This document shows positions 24,601 to 38,400 of a stretch of DNA of 64,000 nucleotides, in pieces. The notes beneath the pieces are model-generated. The model made no database searches and was not told where the DNA came from. It saw nothing but the letters and a program-made list of their open reading frames with translations. Positions within the stretch are counted from its first letter, which is position 1, and each line of letters begins with the position of its first letter. The DNA comes from Owenia fusiformis. Its lineage: Eukaryota > Annelida > Polychaeta > Sabellida > Oweniidae. The position numbers and the translations under genes are program-made. Location: assembly GCA_903813345.2 (NCBI GenBank), contig CAIIXF020000001.1, positions 27,145,915 to 27,209,914 of the forward strand, written 5' to 3'.

Positions 24601-27600
24601 TTATTTCCACTGCTCCAGTGGTTATTTCAGCTGCTCTAGTGGTCATTTCAGCAGGATCAGTGGTTATTTCAGGTCCTTTAGTAGTTATTTCAGCTGCACC
24701 AGTAGTAATTTCCACTGCTCCAGTGGTTATTTCAGCAGGGTCAGTAGTTATTTTAGCTGATCTTGTGGTCATTTCAGCAGGATCAGTGGTTATTTCAGCT
24801 GCCCCAGTAGTTAATTCCACTGCTGCAGTGGTTATTTCAGCAGGTGCACTGGTTATCTCAGCTGACCCAGTAGTTATTTTAACTGCTCCAGTGGTTATTT
24901 CAGCTGCTCTAGTAGTTATTTCAGCGGAATCAGTGGTTATTTCAGCTGCTCCAGTGGTCATTTCAGCTGGTGCACTGGTTATTTCAGCTGCCCTAGAAGT
25001 TATTTCCACTGCTCCAGTGGTTATTTCAGCTGCTCTAGTGGTCATTTCAGCAGGATCAGTGGTTATTTCAGGTCCTTTCGTAGTTATTTCAGCTGCACCA
25101 GTAGTAATTTCCACTGCTCCAGTGGTTATTTCAGCAGGGTCAGTAGTTATTTTAGCTGATCTTGTGGTCATTTCAGCAGGATCAGTGGTTATTTCAGGTC
25201 CTTCAGTAGTTATTATCACTGCTCCAGTGGTTATTTCAGCTTGTGCACTGGTTATCTCAGCTGCCCCAGTAGTTATTTCCACTGCTCCAGTAGTCATTTC
25301 AGCAGGATCGGTGGTTATTTCAGCAGGGTCAGTGGTTATTTCGAATGCTCCTGTGGTCATTTCAGCAGGATCAGTGGTTATTTCAGCTGCCCCAGTAGTT
25401 ATTTCCACTGCTCCAGTGGTTATTTCAGCAGGGTCAGTGGTTATTTCAGCTGCTCTAGTGGTCATTTCAGGTCCTTCAGTAGTTATTTCAGCTGCCCCAG
25501 TAGTTATTTCCACTGCTCTAGTGGTTCTTTCAGCAGGGTCAGTGGTTATTTCAGGTCCTTCAGTAGTTATTTCAGCTGCCCCAGTAGTTATTTCCACTGC
25601 TCCAGTGGTTATTTCAGCAGGATCAGTGGTTATTTCAGCTGCCCCAGTAGTTATTTCCACTGCTCCAGTGGTTATTTCAGCAGGGTCAGTGGTTATTTCA
25701 GCTGCTCTAGTGGTCATTTCAGGTCCTTCAGTAGTTATTTCAGCTGCCCCAGTAGTTATTTCCACTGCTCTAGTGGTTCTTTCAGCAGGGTCAGTGGTTA
25801 TTTCAGCTGCTCCAGTGGTCATTTCAGCAGGATCAGTGGTTATTTCAGGTCCTTCAGTAGTTATTTCAGCTGCCCCAGTAGTTATTTCCACTGCTCCAGT
25901 GGTCATTTCAGCAGGATCAGTGGTTATTTCAGGTCCTTCAGTTGTTATTTCCACTGCTCCAGTGGTTATTTCAGCTGCTCTAGTGGTCATTTCAGCAGGA
26001 TCAGTGGTTATTTCAGGTCCTTCAGTAGTTATTTCAGCTGCACCAGTAGTAATTTCCACTGCTCCAGTGGTTATTTCAGCAGGGTCAGTAGTTATTTTAT
26101 CTGATCTTGTGGTCATTTCAGCAGGATCAGTGGTTATTTCAGGTCCTTCAGTAGTTATTATCACTGCTCCAGTGGTTATTTCAGCTGGTGCACTGGTTAT
26201 CTCAGCTGCCCCAGTAGTTATTTCCACTGCTCCAGTAGTCATTTCAGCAGGATCAGTGGTTATTTTAGCAGGGTCAGTGGTTATTTCAAATGCTCCCGTG
26301 GTCATTTCAGCAGGATCAGTGGTTATTTCAGCTGTCCCAGTAGTTATTTCCACTGCTCCAGTGGTTATTTCAGCAGGGTCAGTGGTTATTTCGGCTGCTC
26401 TAGTGGTCATTTCAGGTCCTTCAGTAGTTATTTCAGCTGCCCCAGTAGTTATTTCCACTGCTCTGGTGGTTCTTTCAGCAGGGTCAGTGGTTATTTCAGC
26501 TGCTCTAGTGGTCATTTCAGCAGGATCAGTGGTTATTTCAGGTCCTTCAGTAGTTATTTCAGCTGCCCCAGTAGTTATTTCCACTGCTCCAGTGGTTATT
26601 TCAGCAGGGTCAGTAGTTATTATAGCTGATCCAGTGGTTATTTCAACTGCTCTAGTGGTCATTTCAGCAGGATCAGTGGTTATTTCAGCTGCCCTAGTAG
26701 TTATTTCCACTGCTCCAGTGGTTATTTCAGCAGGGTCAGTGGTTATTTCAGCTGATCTTGTGGTCATTTCAGCAGGATCAGTAGTTATCTCAGGTCCTTC
26801 GGTAGAAATTTCAGCTGCCCCAGTAGTTATTTCCACTGCTCCAGTGGTTATTTCAGCAGGGTCAGTAGTTATTTCAGCTGATCCAGTGGTTATTTCAACT
26901 GCTCCAGTGGTTATTTCAGCAGGGTCAGTTGTTATTTCAGCTTCTGCAGTGGTTATTTCAGCAGGGTCAGTGGTAATTCCAGCTTCTCCAGTGGTCATTT
27001 CTGCAGGATCAGTGGTTATTTCAGCTCCTTCAGTAGTTATTTCCACTGCTCCAGTGGTTATTTCAGCAGGGTCAGTTGTTATTTCAGCTGCTCCAGTGGT
27101 CATTTCAGCAGGATCAGTGGTTATTTCAGGTCCTTCAGTAGTTATTTCAGTTGCACCAGTAGTAATTTCCACTGCTCCAGTGGTTATTTCAGCAGGGTCA
27201 GTATTTATTTTAGCTGATCTTGTGGTCATTTCAGCAGGATCAGTGGTTATTACAGCTCCTTCAGTAGTTATTATCATTGCTCCAGTGGTTATTTCAGCTG
27301 GTGCACTGGTTATCTCAGCTGCCCCAGTAGTTATTTCCACTGCTCCAGTAGTCATTTCAGCAGGATCAGTGGTTATTTCAGCAGGGTCAGTGGTTATTTC
27401 GAATGCTCCCGTGGTCATTTCAGCAGGATCAGTGGTTATTTCAGCAGCCCCAGTAGTTATTTCCACTGTTCCAGTGGTTATTTCAGCAGGGTCAGTAGTT
27501 ATTTCAGCTGCTCTAGTGGTCATTTCAGCAGGATCAGTGGTTATTTCAGGTCCTTCAGTAGTTATTTCAGCTGCCCTAGTAGTTATTTCAACTGCTCCAG

Positions 27601-29214
27601 TGGTTATTTCAGCAGGGTCAGTGGTTATTTCAGCTGCCCTAGTAGTTATTTCAGCGGCTCTAGTGGTCATTTCAGCAGGATCAGTGGTTATTTCAGGTCC
27701 TTCAGTAGTTATATCAGTTGCCCCAGTAGTTATTTCCACTGCTCCAGTGGTTATTTCAGCACGGTCAGTAGTTATTTTAGCTGATCCAGTGGTTATTTCA
27801 ACTGCTCTAGTGGTTATTTCAGCAGGATCACTGGTTATTTCAGCTGCCCTAGTAGTTATTTCCACTGCTCCAGTGGTTATTTCAGCAGAGCCAGTGGTTA
27901 TTTCAGCTGCCCTAGTAGTTATTTCCACTGCTCCAGTGGTTATTTCAGCAGGGTCAGTAGTTATTTCAGCTGATCCAGTAGTTATTTCAACTGCTCCAGT
28001 GGTCATTTCAGCAGGATCAGTGGTTATTTCAGCTGCCCTAGTAGTTATTTCCACTGTTCTAGTGGTTATTTCAGCAGGACCAGTGGTTATTTCAGGTCCT
28101 TCAGTAGTTATTTTAGCTGCCCCAGTAGTTATTTCCACTGCTCCAGTAGTTATTTCCACTGCTCCAGTGGTTATTTCAGCTGCTCCAGTGGTTATTTCAG
28201 CTGCTTCAGTTGTCATTTCAGCTGATCCAGTGGATATTTCAGCTGCTTTAGTGGTCATTTCAAGGTCAGTGGTTATTTCAGCTTGTGCACTGGTTATTTC
28301 AGCTACTTCTGTGGTAATTTCAACTGCTCCAGTGGTTATTTCAGCTGATCCAGTGGATATTTCAGCTGGTCCAGTGCTCGTTTCAGTTAGTGCACTGGTT
28401 ATTTCAGCTTCTTCAGTGGTAATTTCAGCTGGTGTGCTGGTGATTTCAGGTACTTCAGTGGTCATTTCAGCAGCTCTAGTGGTTGTTTCAGCTGCTTCAG
28501 TGGTAATTGCAGCAGGGTAGGTGGTTATTTCAGCTCCTTCAGTAGTTATTTCAGCTGATCCAGTGATAATTTCAGCAGAGTCGGTGGTTATTTCAGCTCC
28601 TTCAGTAGTTATTGCAGCTGATTCAGTGGTTATTTCAGCTGGTGCAGTGGTTATTTCAGCTCCTTTTGTGGTTATGTCAGCAATGTCAGTGGTTATTTCA
28701 GGTCCTTCAGTAGTTATTTCAGCTGGTACACTGGTTATTTCAGTTCCCTTTGTGGTGATTTCATCTGGTGCACTGGTTATTTCTGCTGCTCCCGTGGTGA
28801 TTTCAGCTGCTCTGGTGGATATTTCATCTGTTCGAGTGGTCATTTCAACAAGGTCAGTGGTTATTTCAGCTCCTTCAGTAGATATTTCAGCTTCTCCAGT
28901 GGTTATTTCAGCTATTTTAGTTGTGAAATCAGTATGTGCAGTGGTTCTTTCAGCTGGTGCACTGGTTATTTCAGCGGCCCCAGTGGTTACTTCAGAAGCT
29001 CCAGTGGTTACTTCAGAAGCTCCAGTGGTTACTTCAGAAGCTCTAGTGGTTACTTCAGAAGCTCTAGTGGTTATTTCAGCAGCCCCAGTGGTTACTTCAA
29101 AAGCTCTAGTGGTTACTTCAGAAGCTCCAGTGGTTATTTCAGCAGCTCCAGTGGTTTTTTCAGCTGATCCAGAGGTTATTTCAGTTGTTACAGTGGTAAT
29201 TGGATCAGTGGTAT
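18631..29214 (-). CDS. Gene A exon 3: 10.6-kb exon of 7-residue EITT mucin repeats
   Basis: A single open exon of 10,584 bp (3,528 codons). The acceptor is CTTACAG|AT at 29215 and the donor is AACAAG|GTACTC at 18631; both are phase 1. No in-frame stop occurs between the acceptor and the first in-frame Met at 28843, so that Met is internal. The unit is seven residues (21 bp), xxEITTx. There are three zones. The first, near 29130-28970, is ASEVTTG-type. The long middle, about 28.9-21.2 kb, mixes AEITTGA, VEITTGA, AEITTDP and PEITTEG. The last, about 20.8-19.2 kb, alternates SEITTKE and AEITSAP, a 14-residue double heptad. The exon is rich in Glu as well as Thr, so it is acidic and probably O-glycosylated, with no Cys. 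A 1,386-bp block (66 x 21) is duplicated at about 23.7 and 25.1 kb. The exon ends in a unique tail, HEFTDITNPTYTKQ. Confidence 0.88.
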
Positions 29215-29462
29215 CTGTAAGGTATGCAAATTAGTATTTTTTGTTAGTAACAAAGATAATCACGTTAGTAATAGACATGAATATGTACATTACATATTAA
29301 GTGCATCAAACTCATTAGTATAACTTATTATGATATATTTGAGGTTATAAAAAGTTTAAGGTCATGAAAAGCAGTCAAAGGATGTTGAAGCTATTAAGAC
29401 AAGCTTTGGTATAGGAAGCTATAGATTTATCTTAATCAAACTAAGAATGAATCTGTTAATAC
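29215..29462 (-). other. Intron 2 of gene A (248 bp)
   Basis: A short AT-rich intron between two exons of over 10 kb. The donor is CTAG|GTATTA, the acceptor TACCTTACAG|AT. Both flanking codons are split after the first base. Confidence 0.8.
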
Positions 29463-32400
29463 CTAGTTGGGAAAGAGTAGATCCCATGCTGGTGAACATT
29501 GTATTAGATCTTGTCTGGTCTATTGTGGTCATTGTGTCAGACGTTGTCTGGTCAATTGTGGTCATTGTATCAGATGTTGTCTTGGCTACTGTTGTCATTG
29601 TATCAGATGCTGTCTGACCTACGGTGGTCATTGCATCAGATGTTGTCTGGGCTACTGTGGTCATTGTGTCAGATGTTGTCTGATCTCCTGTGGTCATTGT
29701 ATCAGATGTTGTCTGACCTTCTGTGGTCATTGTATCAGATGTTGTCTGAGCTACTGTGGTAATTGTGTCAGATGTTGTCTGGGCTACTGTGGTCATTGTG
29801 TCAGATGTTGTCTGACCTTCTGTGGTCATTGTATCAGATGCTGTCTGGGCTACTGTTGTCATTGTATCAGATGTTGTCTGACCTTCTGTCGTCATTGTAT
29901 CAGATGTTGTCTGACCTTCTGTGGTCATTGTATCAGATGTTGTCTGGGCTACTGTGGTCATTGAATCAGATGTTGTCTGGGCTAATGTGGTCATTGTATC
30001 AGATGTTGTCTGGGCTACTCTTGTCATTGTATCAGATGTTGTCTGACCTTCTTTTGTCATTGTATCAGATGTTGTCTGACCTTCTGTGGTCATTGTATCA
30101 GATGTTGTCTGATCTACTGTGGTCATTAAATCAGATGTTGTCTGGTCTACTGTGGTTATTGTATCAGACGTTGTCTGGGCTACTGTGGTCAGTGTATCAG
30201 ATGTTGTCTGACCTTCTGTTGTCTTTGTATCAGATGTTGTCTGGTCTACTGTGGTCATTGTATCAGATGTTATCTGGGCTACTGTTGTCATTGTATCAGA
30301 TGTTGTCTGACCTTCTGTGGTCATTGTATCAGATGTTGTCTGACCTTCTGTGGTCATTGTATCAGATGTTGTGTGATCTACTGTGGTCAATTTATCAGAT
30401 GTTGTCTGACCTACTGTGGTCATTGTATCAGATGTTGTCTGACCTTCTGTTGTCATTGTGTCAGATGTTGTCTGACCTTTTGTGGTCATTGTATCAGATG
30501 TTGTCTTACCTTCTGTGGTCATTGTATCAGATGTTGTCTGGGCTACTGTCGTCATTGTATCAGGTGTTGTCTGGGCTACTGTTGTCATTGAATCAGATGT
30601 TGTCTGGGCTACTGTCGTCATTGTATCAGGTGTTGTCTGGGCTACTGTTGTCATTGAATCAGATGTTGTCTGACCTTCTGTGGTCATTGATTCAGATGTT
30701 GTCTGACCTTCTGTGGTCATTGTGTCAGATGTTGTCTGACCTTCTGTGGTCATTGATTCAGATGTTGTCTGATCTACTGTGGTCATTGATTCAGATGTTG
30801 TCTGATCTACTGTGGTCATTGTATCAGATGTTGTCTGACCTTCTGTGGTCATTGTATCAGATGTTGTCTGACCTACTGTGGTCATTGTATCAGATGTTGT
30901 CTGACTTACTGTGGTCATTATATCAGATGTTGTCTGGGCTTCTGTGGTCATTGTGTCAGATGTTGTCTTATCTCCTGTGGTCATTGTATCAGGTGTTGTA
31001 GGGGCCACTGTGGTCATTGTATCAGATGTTGTCTGACCTTCTGTCGTCATTGCATCAGATGTTGTCTTGGCTTCTGTGGTCGTTGTGTCAGAAGTTGTCT
31101 CATCTCCTGTGGTCATTGTATCAGATGTTATAGGGGCTACTGTGGTCATTGTATCAGATGTTGTCTGACCTACTGTTGTCATTGTATCAGATGTTGTCTG
31201 ACCTTCTGTGGTCACTGTATCAGATGTTGCCTGACCTTCTGTGGTCATTGTACCAGATGTTGTCTGACCTAATGTTGTCATTGCATCGGATGTTGTCTGA
31301 CCTTTTGTCGTCATTGTATCAGATGTTGTCTGATCTACTGTAGTCATTGAATCAGATGTTGTCTGTGCTACTGTTGTCATTGTATCAGATGTTGTCTGAC
31401 TTTCTGTGGTCATTGTATCAGATGGTGTCTGACTTTCTGTGGTCATTGTATCTGATGTTGTCTGACCTTCTGTCGTCATTGTATCAGATGTTGTCTGACC
31501 TTCTGTGGTCATTGTATCAGATGTTGTCTGACCTTTTGTCGTCATTGTATCAGATGTTGTCTGATCTACTGTAGTCATTGAATCAGATGTTGTCTGTGCT
31601 ACTGTTGTCATTGTATCAGATGTTGTCTGACCTTCTGTGGTCATTGTATCAGATATTGTCTGATCTTCTGTGGTCATTGTATCAGATATTGTCTGGGCTA
31701 CTGTGGTCATTGTATCAGATGTTGTCTGACCTTCTGTGGTCATTGTATCAGCTGCTGTCTGAGCTACTGTGGTCATTGTATCAGATATTGTCTGACCTAC
31801 TGTGGTCATTGTATCAGATGTTGTCTGGGCTACTGTGGTCATTGTATCAGATGTTGTCTGACCTTCTGTGGTCATTGTATCAGCTGTTGTCTGAGCTACT
31901 GTGGTCATTGTATCAGATATTGTTTGACCTACTGTGGTCATTGTATCAGATGTTGTCTGGGCTACTGTGGTCTTTGGATCAGATATTGTCTGGGCTACTG
32001 TGGTCATTGTGCCAGATGTTGTCTGATCCCCAATGGTCATTGAATCAGATGTTGTCTGGGCTACTGTGGTCATTGTATCGGATGTTGTCTGACCTGCTGT
32101 CGTCATTGTATCAGATGTTTTCTGACCTTTTGTGGTCATTGTATCAGATGTTGTCTGACCTTCTGTGGTCATTGTATTAGATGTTGTCTGACCTTCTGTG
32201 GTCATTGTATCAGATCTTGTCTGGGCTACTGTGGTCATTGTGTCAGATGTTGTCTGAGCTACTGCGGTCATTGTGTCAGATGTTGTCTGATCTCCTGTGG
32301 TCATTGATTCAGATGTTGTCTGACCTTCTGTGGTCATTGTATCAGATGTTGTCTGAGCTACTGTGATCATTGTGTCAGGTGTTGTCTGATCTCCTGTGGT

Positions 32401-35400
32401 CATTGATTCAGATGTTGTCTGACCTTCTGTGGTCATTGTATCAGATGTTGCCTGACCTTCTGTGGTCATTGTACCAGATGTTGTCTGACTTAATGTTGTC
32501 ATTGCATCGGATGTTGTCTGACCTTTTGTCGTCATTGTATCAGATGTTGTCTGATCTACTGTAGTCATTGAATCAGATGTTGTCTGTGCTACTGTTGTCA
32601 TTGTATCAGATGTTGTCTGACCTTCTGTGGTCATTGTATCAGATGGTGTCTGACTTTCTGTGGCCATTGTATCTGATGTTGTCTGACCTTCTGTCGTCAT
32701 TGTATCAGATGTTGTCTGAGCTACTGCGGTCATTGTGTCAGATGTTGTCTGATCTCCTGTGGTCATTGATTCAGATGTTGTCTGACCTTCTGTGGTCATT
32801 GTATCAGATGTTGCCTGACCTTCTGTGGTCATTGTACCAGATGTTGTCTGACCTAATGTTGTCATTGCATCGGATGTTGTCTGACCTTTTGTCGTCATTG
32901 TATCAGATGTTGTCTGATCTACTGTAGTCATTGAATCAGATGTTGTCTGTGCTACTGTTGTCATTGTATCAGATGTTGTCTGACCTTCTGTGGTCATTGT
33001 ATCAGATGGTGTCTGACTTTCTGTGGCCATTGTATCTGATGTTGTCTGACCTTCTGTCGTCATTGTATCAGATGTTGTCTGACCTTCTGTGGTCATTGTA
33101 TCAGATGTTGTCTGACCTTTTGTCATCATTGTATCAGATGTTGTCTGATCTACTGTAGTCATTGAATCAGATGTTGTCTGTGCTACTGTTGTCATTGTAT
33201 CAGATGTTGCCTGACCTTCTGTGGTCATTGTATCAGATATTGTCTGATCTTCTGTGGTCATTGTATCAGATATTGTCTGGGCTACTGTGGTCATTGTATC
33301 AGATGTTGTCTGACCTTCTGTGGTCATTGTATCAGCTGTTGTCTGAGCTACTGTGGTCATTGTATCAGATATTGTCTGACCTACTGTGGTCATTGTATCA
33401 GATGTTGTCTGGGCTTCTGTGGTCATTGTGTCAGATGTTGTCTTATCTCCTGTGGTCATTGTATCAGGTGTTGTAGGGGCCACTTTGGTCATTGTATCAG
33501 ATGTTGTCTGACCTTCTGTCGTCATTGCATCAGATGTTGTCTTGGCTTCTGTGGTCGTTGTGTCAGAAGTTGTCTCATCTCCTGTGGTCATTGTATCAGA
33601 TGTTATAGGGGCTACTGTGGTCATTGTATCAGATGTTGTCTGACCTACTGTTGTCATTGTATCAGATGATGTCTGACCTTCTGTGGTCACTGTATCAGAT
33701 GTTGCCTGACCTTCTGTGGTCATTGTACCAGATGTTGTCTGACCTAATGTTGTCATTGTATCTGATGTTGTCTGACCTTCTGTCGTCATTGTATCAGATG
33801 TTGTCTGACCTTCTGTGGTCATTGTATCAGATGTTGTCTGACCTTTTGTCGTCATTGTATCAGATGTTGTCTGATCTACTGTAGTCATTGAATCAGATGT
33901 TGTCTGTGCTACTGTTGTCATTGTATCAGATGTTGTCTGACCTTCTGTGGTCATTGTATCAGATGGTGTCTGACTTTCTGTGGTCATTGTATCTGATGTT
34001 GTCTGACCTTCTGTCGTCATTGTATCAGATGTTGTCTGACCTTCTGTGGTCATTGTATCAGATGTTGTCTGACCTTTTGTCGTCATTGTATCAGATGTTG
34101 TCTGATCTACTGTAGTCATTGAATCAGATGTTGTCTGTGCTACTGTTGTCATTGTATCAGATGTTGTCTGACCTTCTGTGGTCATTGTATCAGATATTGT
34201 CTGATCTTCTGTGGTCATTGTATCAGATATTGTCTGGGCTACTGTGGTCATTGTATCAGATGTTGTCTGACCTTCTGTGGTCATTGTATCAGCTGTTGTC
34301 TGAGCTACTGTGGTCATTGTATCAGATATTGTCTGACCTACTGTGGTCATTGTATCAGATGTTGTCTGGGCTACTGTGGTCATTGTATCAGATGTTGTCT
34401 GACCTTCTGTGGTCATTGTATCAGCTGTTGTCTGAGCTACTGTGGTCATTGTATCAGATATTGTCTGACCTACTGTGGTCATTGTATCAGATGTTGTCTG
34501 GGCTACTGTGGTCTTTGGATCAGATATTGTCTGGGTTACTGTGGTCATTGTGCCAGATGTTGTCTGATCCCCAATGGTCATTGAATCAGATGTTGTCTGG
34601 GCTACTGTGGTCATTGTATCGGATGTTGTCTGACCTGCTGTCGTCATTGTATCAGATGTTTTCTGACCTTTTGTGGTCATTGTATCAGATGTTGTCTGAC
34701 CTTCTGTGGTCATTGTATTAGATGTTGTCTGACCTTCTGTGGTCATTGTATCAGATCTTGTCTGGGCTACTGTGGTCATTGTGTCAGATGTTGTCTGAGC
34801 TACCGCAGTCATTGTGTCAGATGTTGTCTGATCTCCTGTGGTCATTGATTCAGATGTTGTCTGACCTTCTGTGGTCATTGTATCAGATGTTGTCTGAGCT
34901 ACTGTGGTCATTGTGTCAGGTGTTGTCTGATCTCCTGTGGTCATTGATTCAGATGTTGTCTGATCTACTGTCGTCATTGTATAAGATGTTGTCTGACCTT
35001 CTGTTGTCATTGTATCAGATGTTGTCTGATCTTCTGTGGTCATTCTATCAGATGTTGTCTGGGCAACTGTTGTCACTGTATCAGATGTTGTCTGACCTTC
35101 TGTCGTCTTTGTATCAAATGTTGTCTGACCTTCTGTGGTCATTGTATAAGATGTCGTCTGACCTTCTGTGGTCATTGTATAAGATGTTGTCTGACCTTCT
35201 GTGGTCATTGTATCTGATGTTGTCTGACCTTCTGTGGTCATTGTATCAGATGTTGTCTGACCTTCTGTTGTCATTGTATCAGATGTTGTCTGATCTACTG
35301 TGGTCATTGTATCAGATGTTGTCTGGGCTACTGTTGTCATTGTTTCAGATGTTGTCTGACCTTCTGTGGTCATTGTATCAGATGTTGTCTGACCTTCTGT

Positions 35401-38400
35401 GGTCATTGTATCAGATATTGTCTGATCTACTGTGGTCATTGTATCAGATGTTGTCTGATCTTCTGTGGTCATTGTATCAGATGTTGTCTGACCTTCTGTG
35501 GTCATTGTATCAGATGTTGACTGAACTTCTGTGGTCATTGCATCAGATGTTGTCTTAGCTTTTGTGGTCATTGTATCAGACGTTATCTGACCTTCTGTGG
35601 TCATCGTATCAGATGTTGTCTGAGCAACTGTGCTCATTGTATCAGATGTTGTCTGGGCTACTGTTGTCATTGTATCAGATATTGCCTGGCCTTCTGTCGT
35701 CATTGTATCAGATGTTGTCTGGTCTCTTGTGGTCATTGTATCTAATGTTGTCTGACCTTTTGTGATCATTGTATCAGATGTTGTCTGACCTTCTGTGGTC
35801 ATTGTATCAGATGTTGTCTGAGCTACTGTGGTCATTGTGTCAGATGTTGTCTGATCTCCTGTGGTCATTGATTCAGATGTTGTCTGATCTACTGTGGTCA
35901 TTGTATCAGATGTTGTCTGACCTTCTGTAGTCATTGTATCAGATGTTGTCTGACCTTCTGTGGTCATTGTATCAGATGTTGTCTGACCTTCTGTGGTCAT
36001 TGTATCAGATGTTGTCTGACCTTCTGTTGTCATTGCATCGGATGTTGTCTGTGCTACTGTTGTCATTGTATCAGATATTGTCTGGTCTATTGTGGTCATT
36101 GTATCAGATGTTGTCTGATCTACTGTGGTCATTGTATCAGATGTTGTCTGGGCTACTGTGGTCATTGTGTCAAAAGTTGTCTCATCTCCTGTGGTCATTG
36201 TATCAGATGTTGCAGGGGCTACTGTGGTGATTGTATCAGATGTTGCCTGACCTACTGTTGTCATTGTTTCAGATGTTGTCTGACCTTCTGTGGTCACTGT
36301 ATCAGATGTTGCCTGACCTTCTTTGGTCATTGTATCAGATGTTGTCTGACCTAATGTTGTCATTGCATCGGATGTTGTCTTGGCTACTGTGGTCATTGAA
36401 TCAGATGGTGTCTGACTTTCTGTGGTCATTGTATCAGATGTTGTCTGACCTTCTGTGGTCATTGTATCAGATGTTGTCTGACCTTTTGTCGTCATTGTAT
36501 CAGATGTTGTCTGATCTACTGTAGTCATTGAATCAGATGTTGTCTGTGCTACTGTTGTCATTGTATCAGATGTTGTCTGACCTTCTGTGGTCATTGTATC
36601 AGATGTTGTCTGACCTTCTGTGGTCATTGATTCAGATGTTGTCTGACCTTCTGTGGTCATTGTATCAGATGTTGTCTGAGCTACTGTGGTCATTGTGTCA
36701 GGTGTTGTCTGATCTCCTGTGGTCATTGTTGATTCAGATGTTGTCTGATCTACTGTCGTCATTGTATCAGATGTTGTCTGACCTTCTGTTGTCATTGTAT
36801 CAGATGTTGTCTGATCTTCTGTGGTCGTTCTATCAGATGTTGTCTGGGCAACTGTTGTCACTGTATCAGATGTTGTCTGACCTTCTGTCGTCTTTGTATC
36901 AAATGTTGTCTGACCTTCTGTGGTCATTGTATCAGATGTCGTCTGACCTTCTGTGGTCATTGTATAAGATGTTGTCTGACCTTCTGTGGTCATTGTATCT
37001 GATGTTGTCTGACCTTCTGTGGTCATTGTATCAGATGTTGTCTGACCTTCTGTGGTCATTGTATCAGATGTTGTCTGACCTTCTGTGGTCATTGTATCAG
37101 ATGTTGTCTGATCTACTGTGGTCATTGTATCAGATGTTGTCTGATCTTCTGTGGTCATTGTATCAGATATTGTCTGACCTTCTGTGGTCATTGTATCAGA
37201 TGTTGACTGAACATCTGTGGTCATTGCATCAGATGTTGTCTTAGCTTTTGTGGTCATTGTATCAGATGTTATCTGACCTTCTGTGGTCATTGTATCAGAT
37301 GTTGTCTGAGCTACTGTGGTCATTGTATCAGATGTTGTCTGGGCTACTGTTGTCATTGTATCAGATATTGCCTGACCTTCTGTCGTCATTGTATCAGATG
37401 TTGTCTGGTCTCTTGTGGTCATTGTATCTAATGTTGTCTGACCTTTTGTGATCATTGTATCAGATGTTGTCTGACCTTCTGTGGTCATTGTATCAGATGT
37501 TGTCTGAGCTACTGTGGTCATTGTGTCAGATGTTTTCTGATCTCCTGTGGTCATTGATTCAGATGTTGTCTGATCTACTGTGGTCATTGTATCAGATGTT
37601 GTCTGACCTTCTGTAGTCATTGTATCAGATGTTGTCTGACCTTCTGTGGTCATTGTATCAGATGTTGTCTGACCTTCTGTGGTCATTGTATCAGATGTTG
37701 TCTGACCTTCTGTTGTCATTGTATCAGATGTTGTCTGATCTACTGTGGTCATTGTATCAGATGTTGTCTTGGCTACTGTGGTCATTGTGTCAAAAGTTGT
37801 CTCATCTCCTGTGGTCATTGTATCAGATGTTGTCTTTGCTACTGTGGTCATTGTGTCAAAAGTTGTCTCATCTCCTGTGGTGATTGTATCAGATGTTGCC
37901 TGACCTACTGTTGTCATTGTTTCAGATGTTGTCTGACCTTCTGTGGTCACTGTATCAGCTGTTGCCTGACCTTCTGTGGTCATTGTATCAGATGTTGTCT
38001 GACCTAATGTTGTCATTGCATCGGATGTTGTCTTGGCTACTGTGGTCATTGAATCAGATGATGTCTGACTTTCTGTGGTCATTGTATCTGATGTTGTCAG
38101 ACCTTCTGTCGTCATTGTATCAGATCTTGTCTGACCTTCTGTAGTCATTGAATCAGATGTTGTCTGTGCTACTGTTGTCATTGTATCAGATGTTGTCTGA
38201 CCTTCTGTGGTCATTGTATCAGATGTTGTCTGACCTTCTGTGGTCATTTTATCAGGTGTTGTCTGAGCTACTGTGGTCATTGTATCAGATATTGCCTGAC
38301 CTACTGTGGACATTGTATCAGATGTTGTCTGGGCTACTGTGGTCATTGGATCAGATATTGTCTGGGCTACTGTGGTCATTGTGTCAGATGTTGTCTGATC

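Noticed and set aside
18636-29234. Plus-strand open frames of 849, 2,441 and 237 codons (VVISAAP-like heptads)
   Set aside because: They are antisense shadows of the 21-bp repeat. They have stops inside and no signal peptide, while the minus strand has consistent phase-1 splice sites over several exons.
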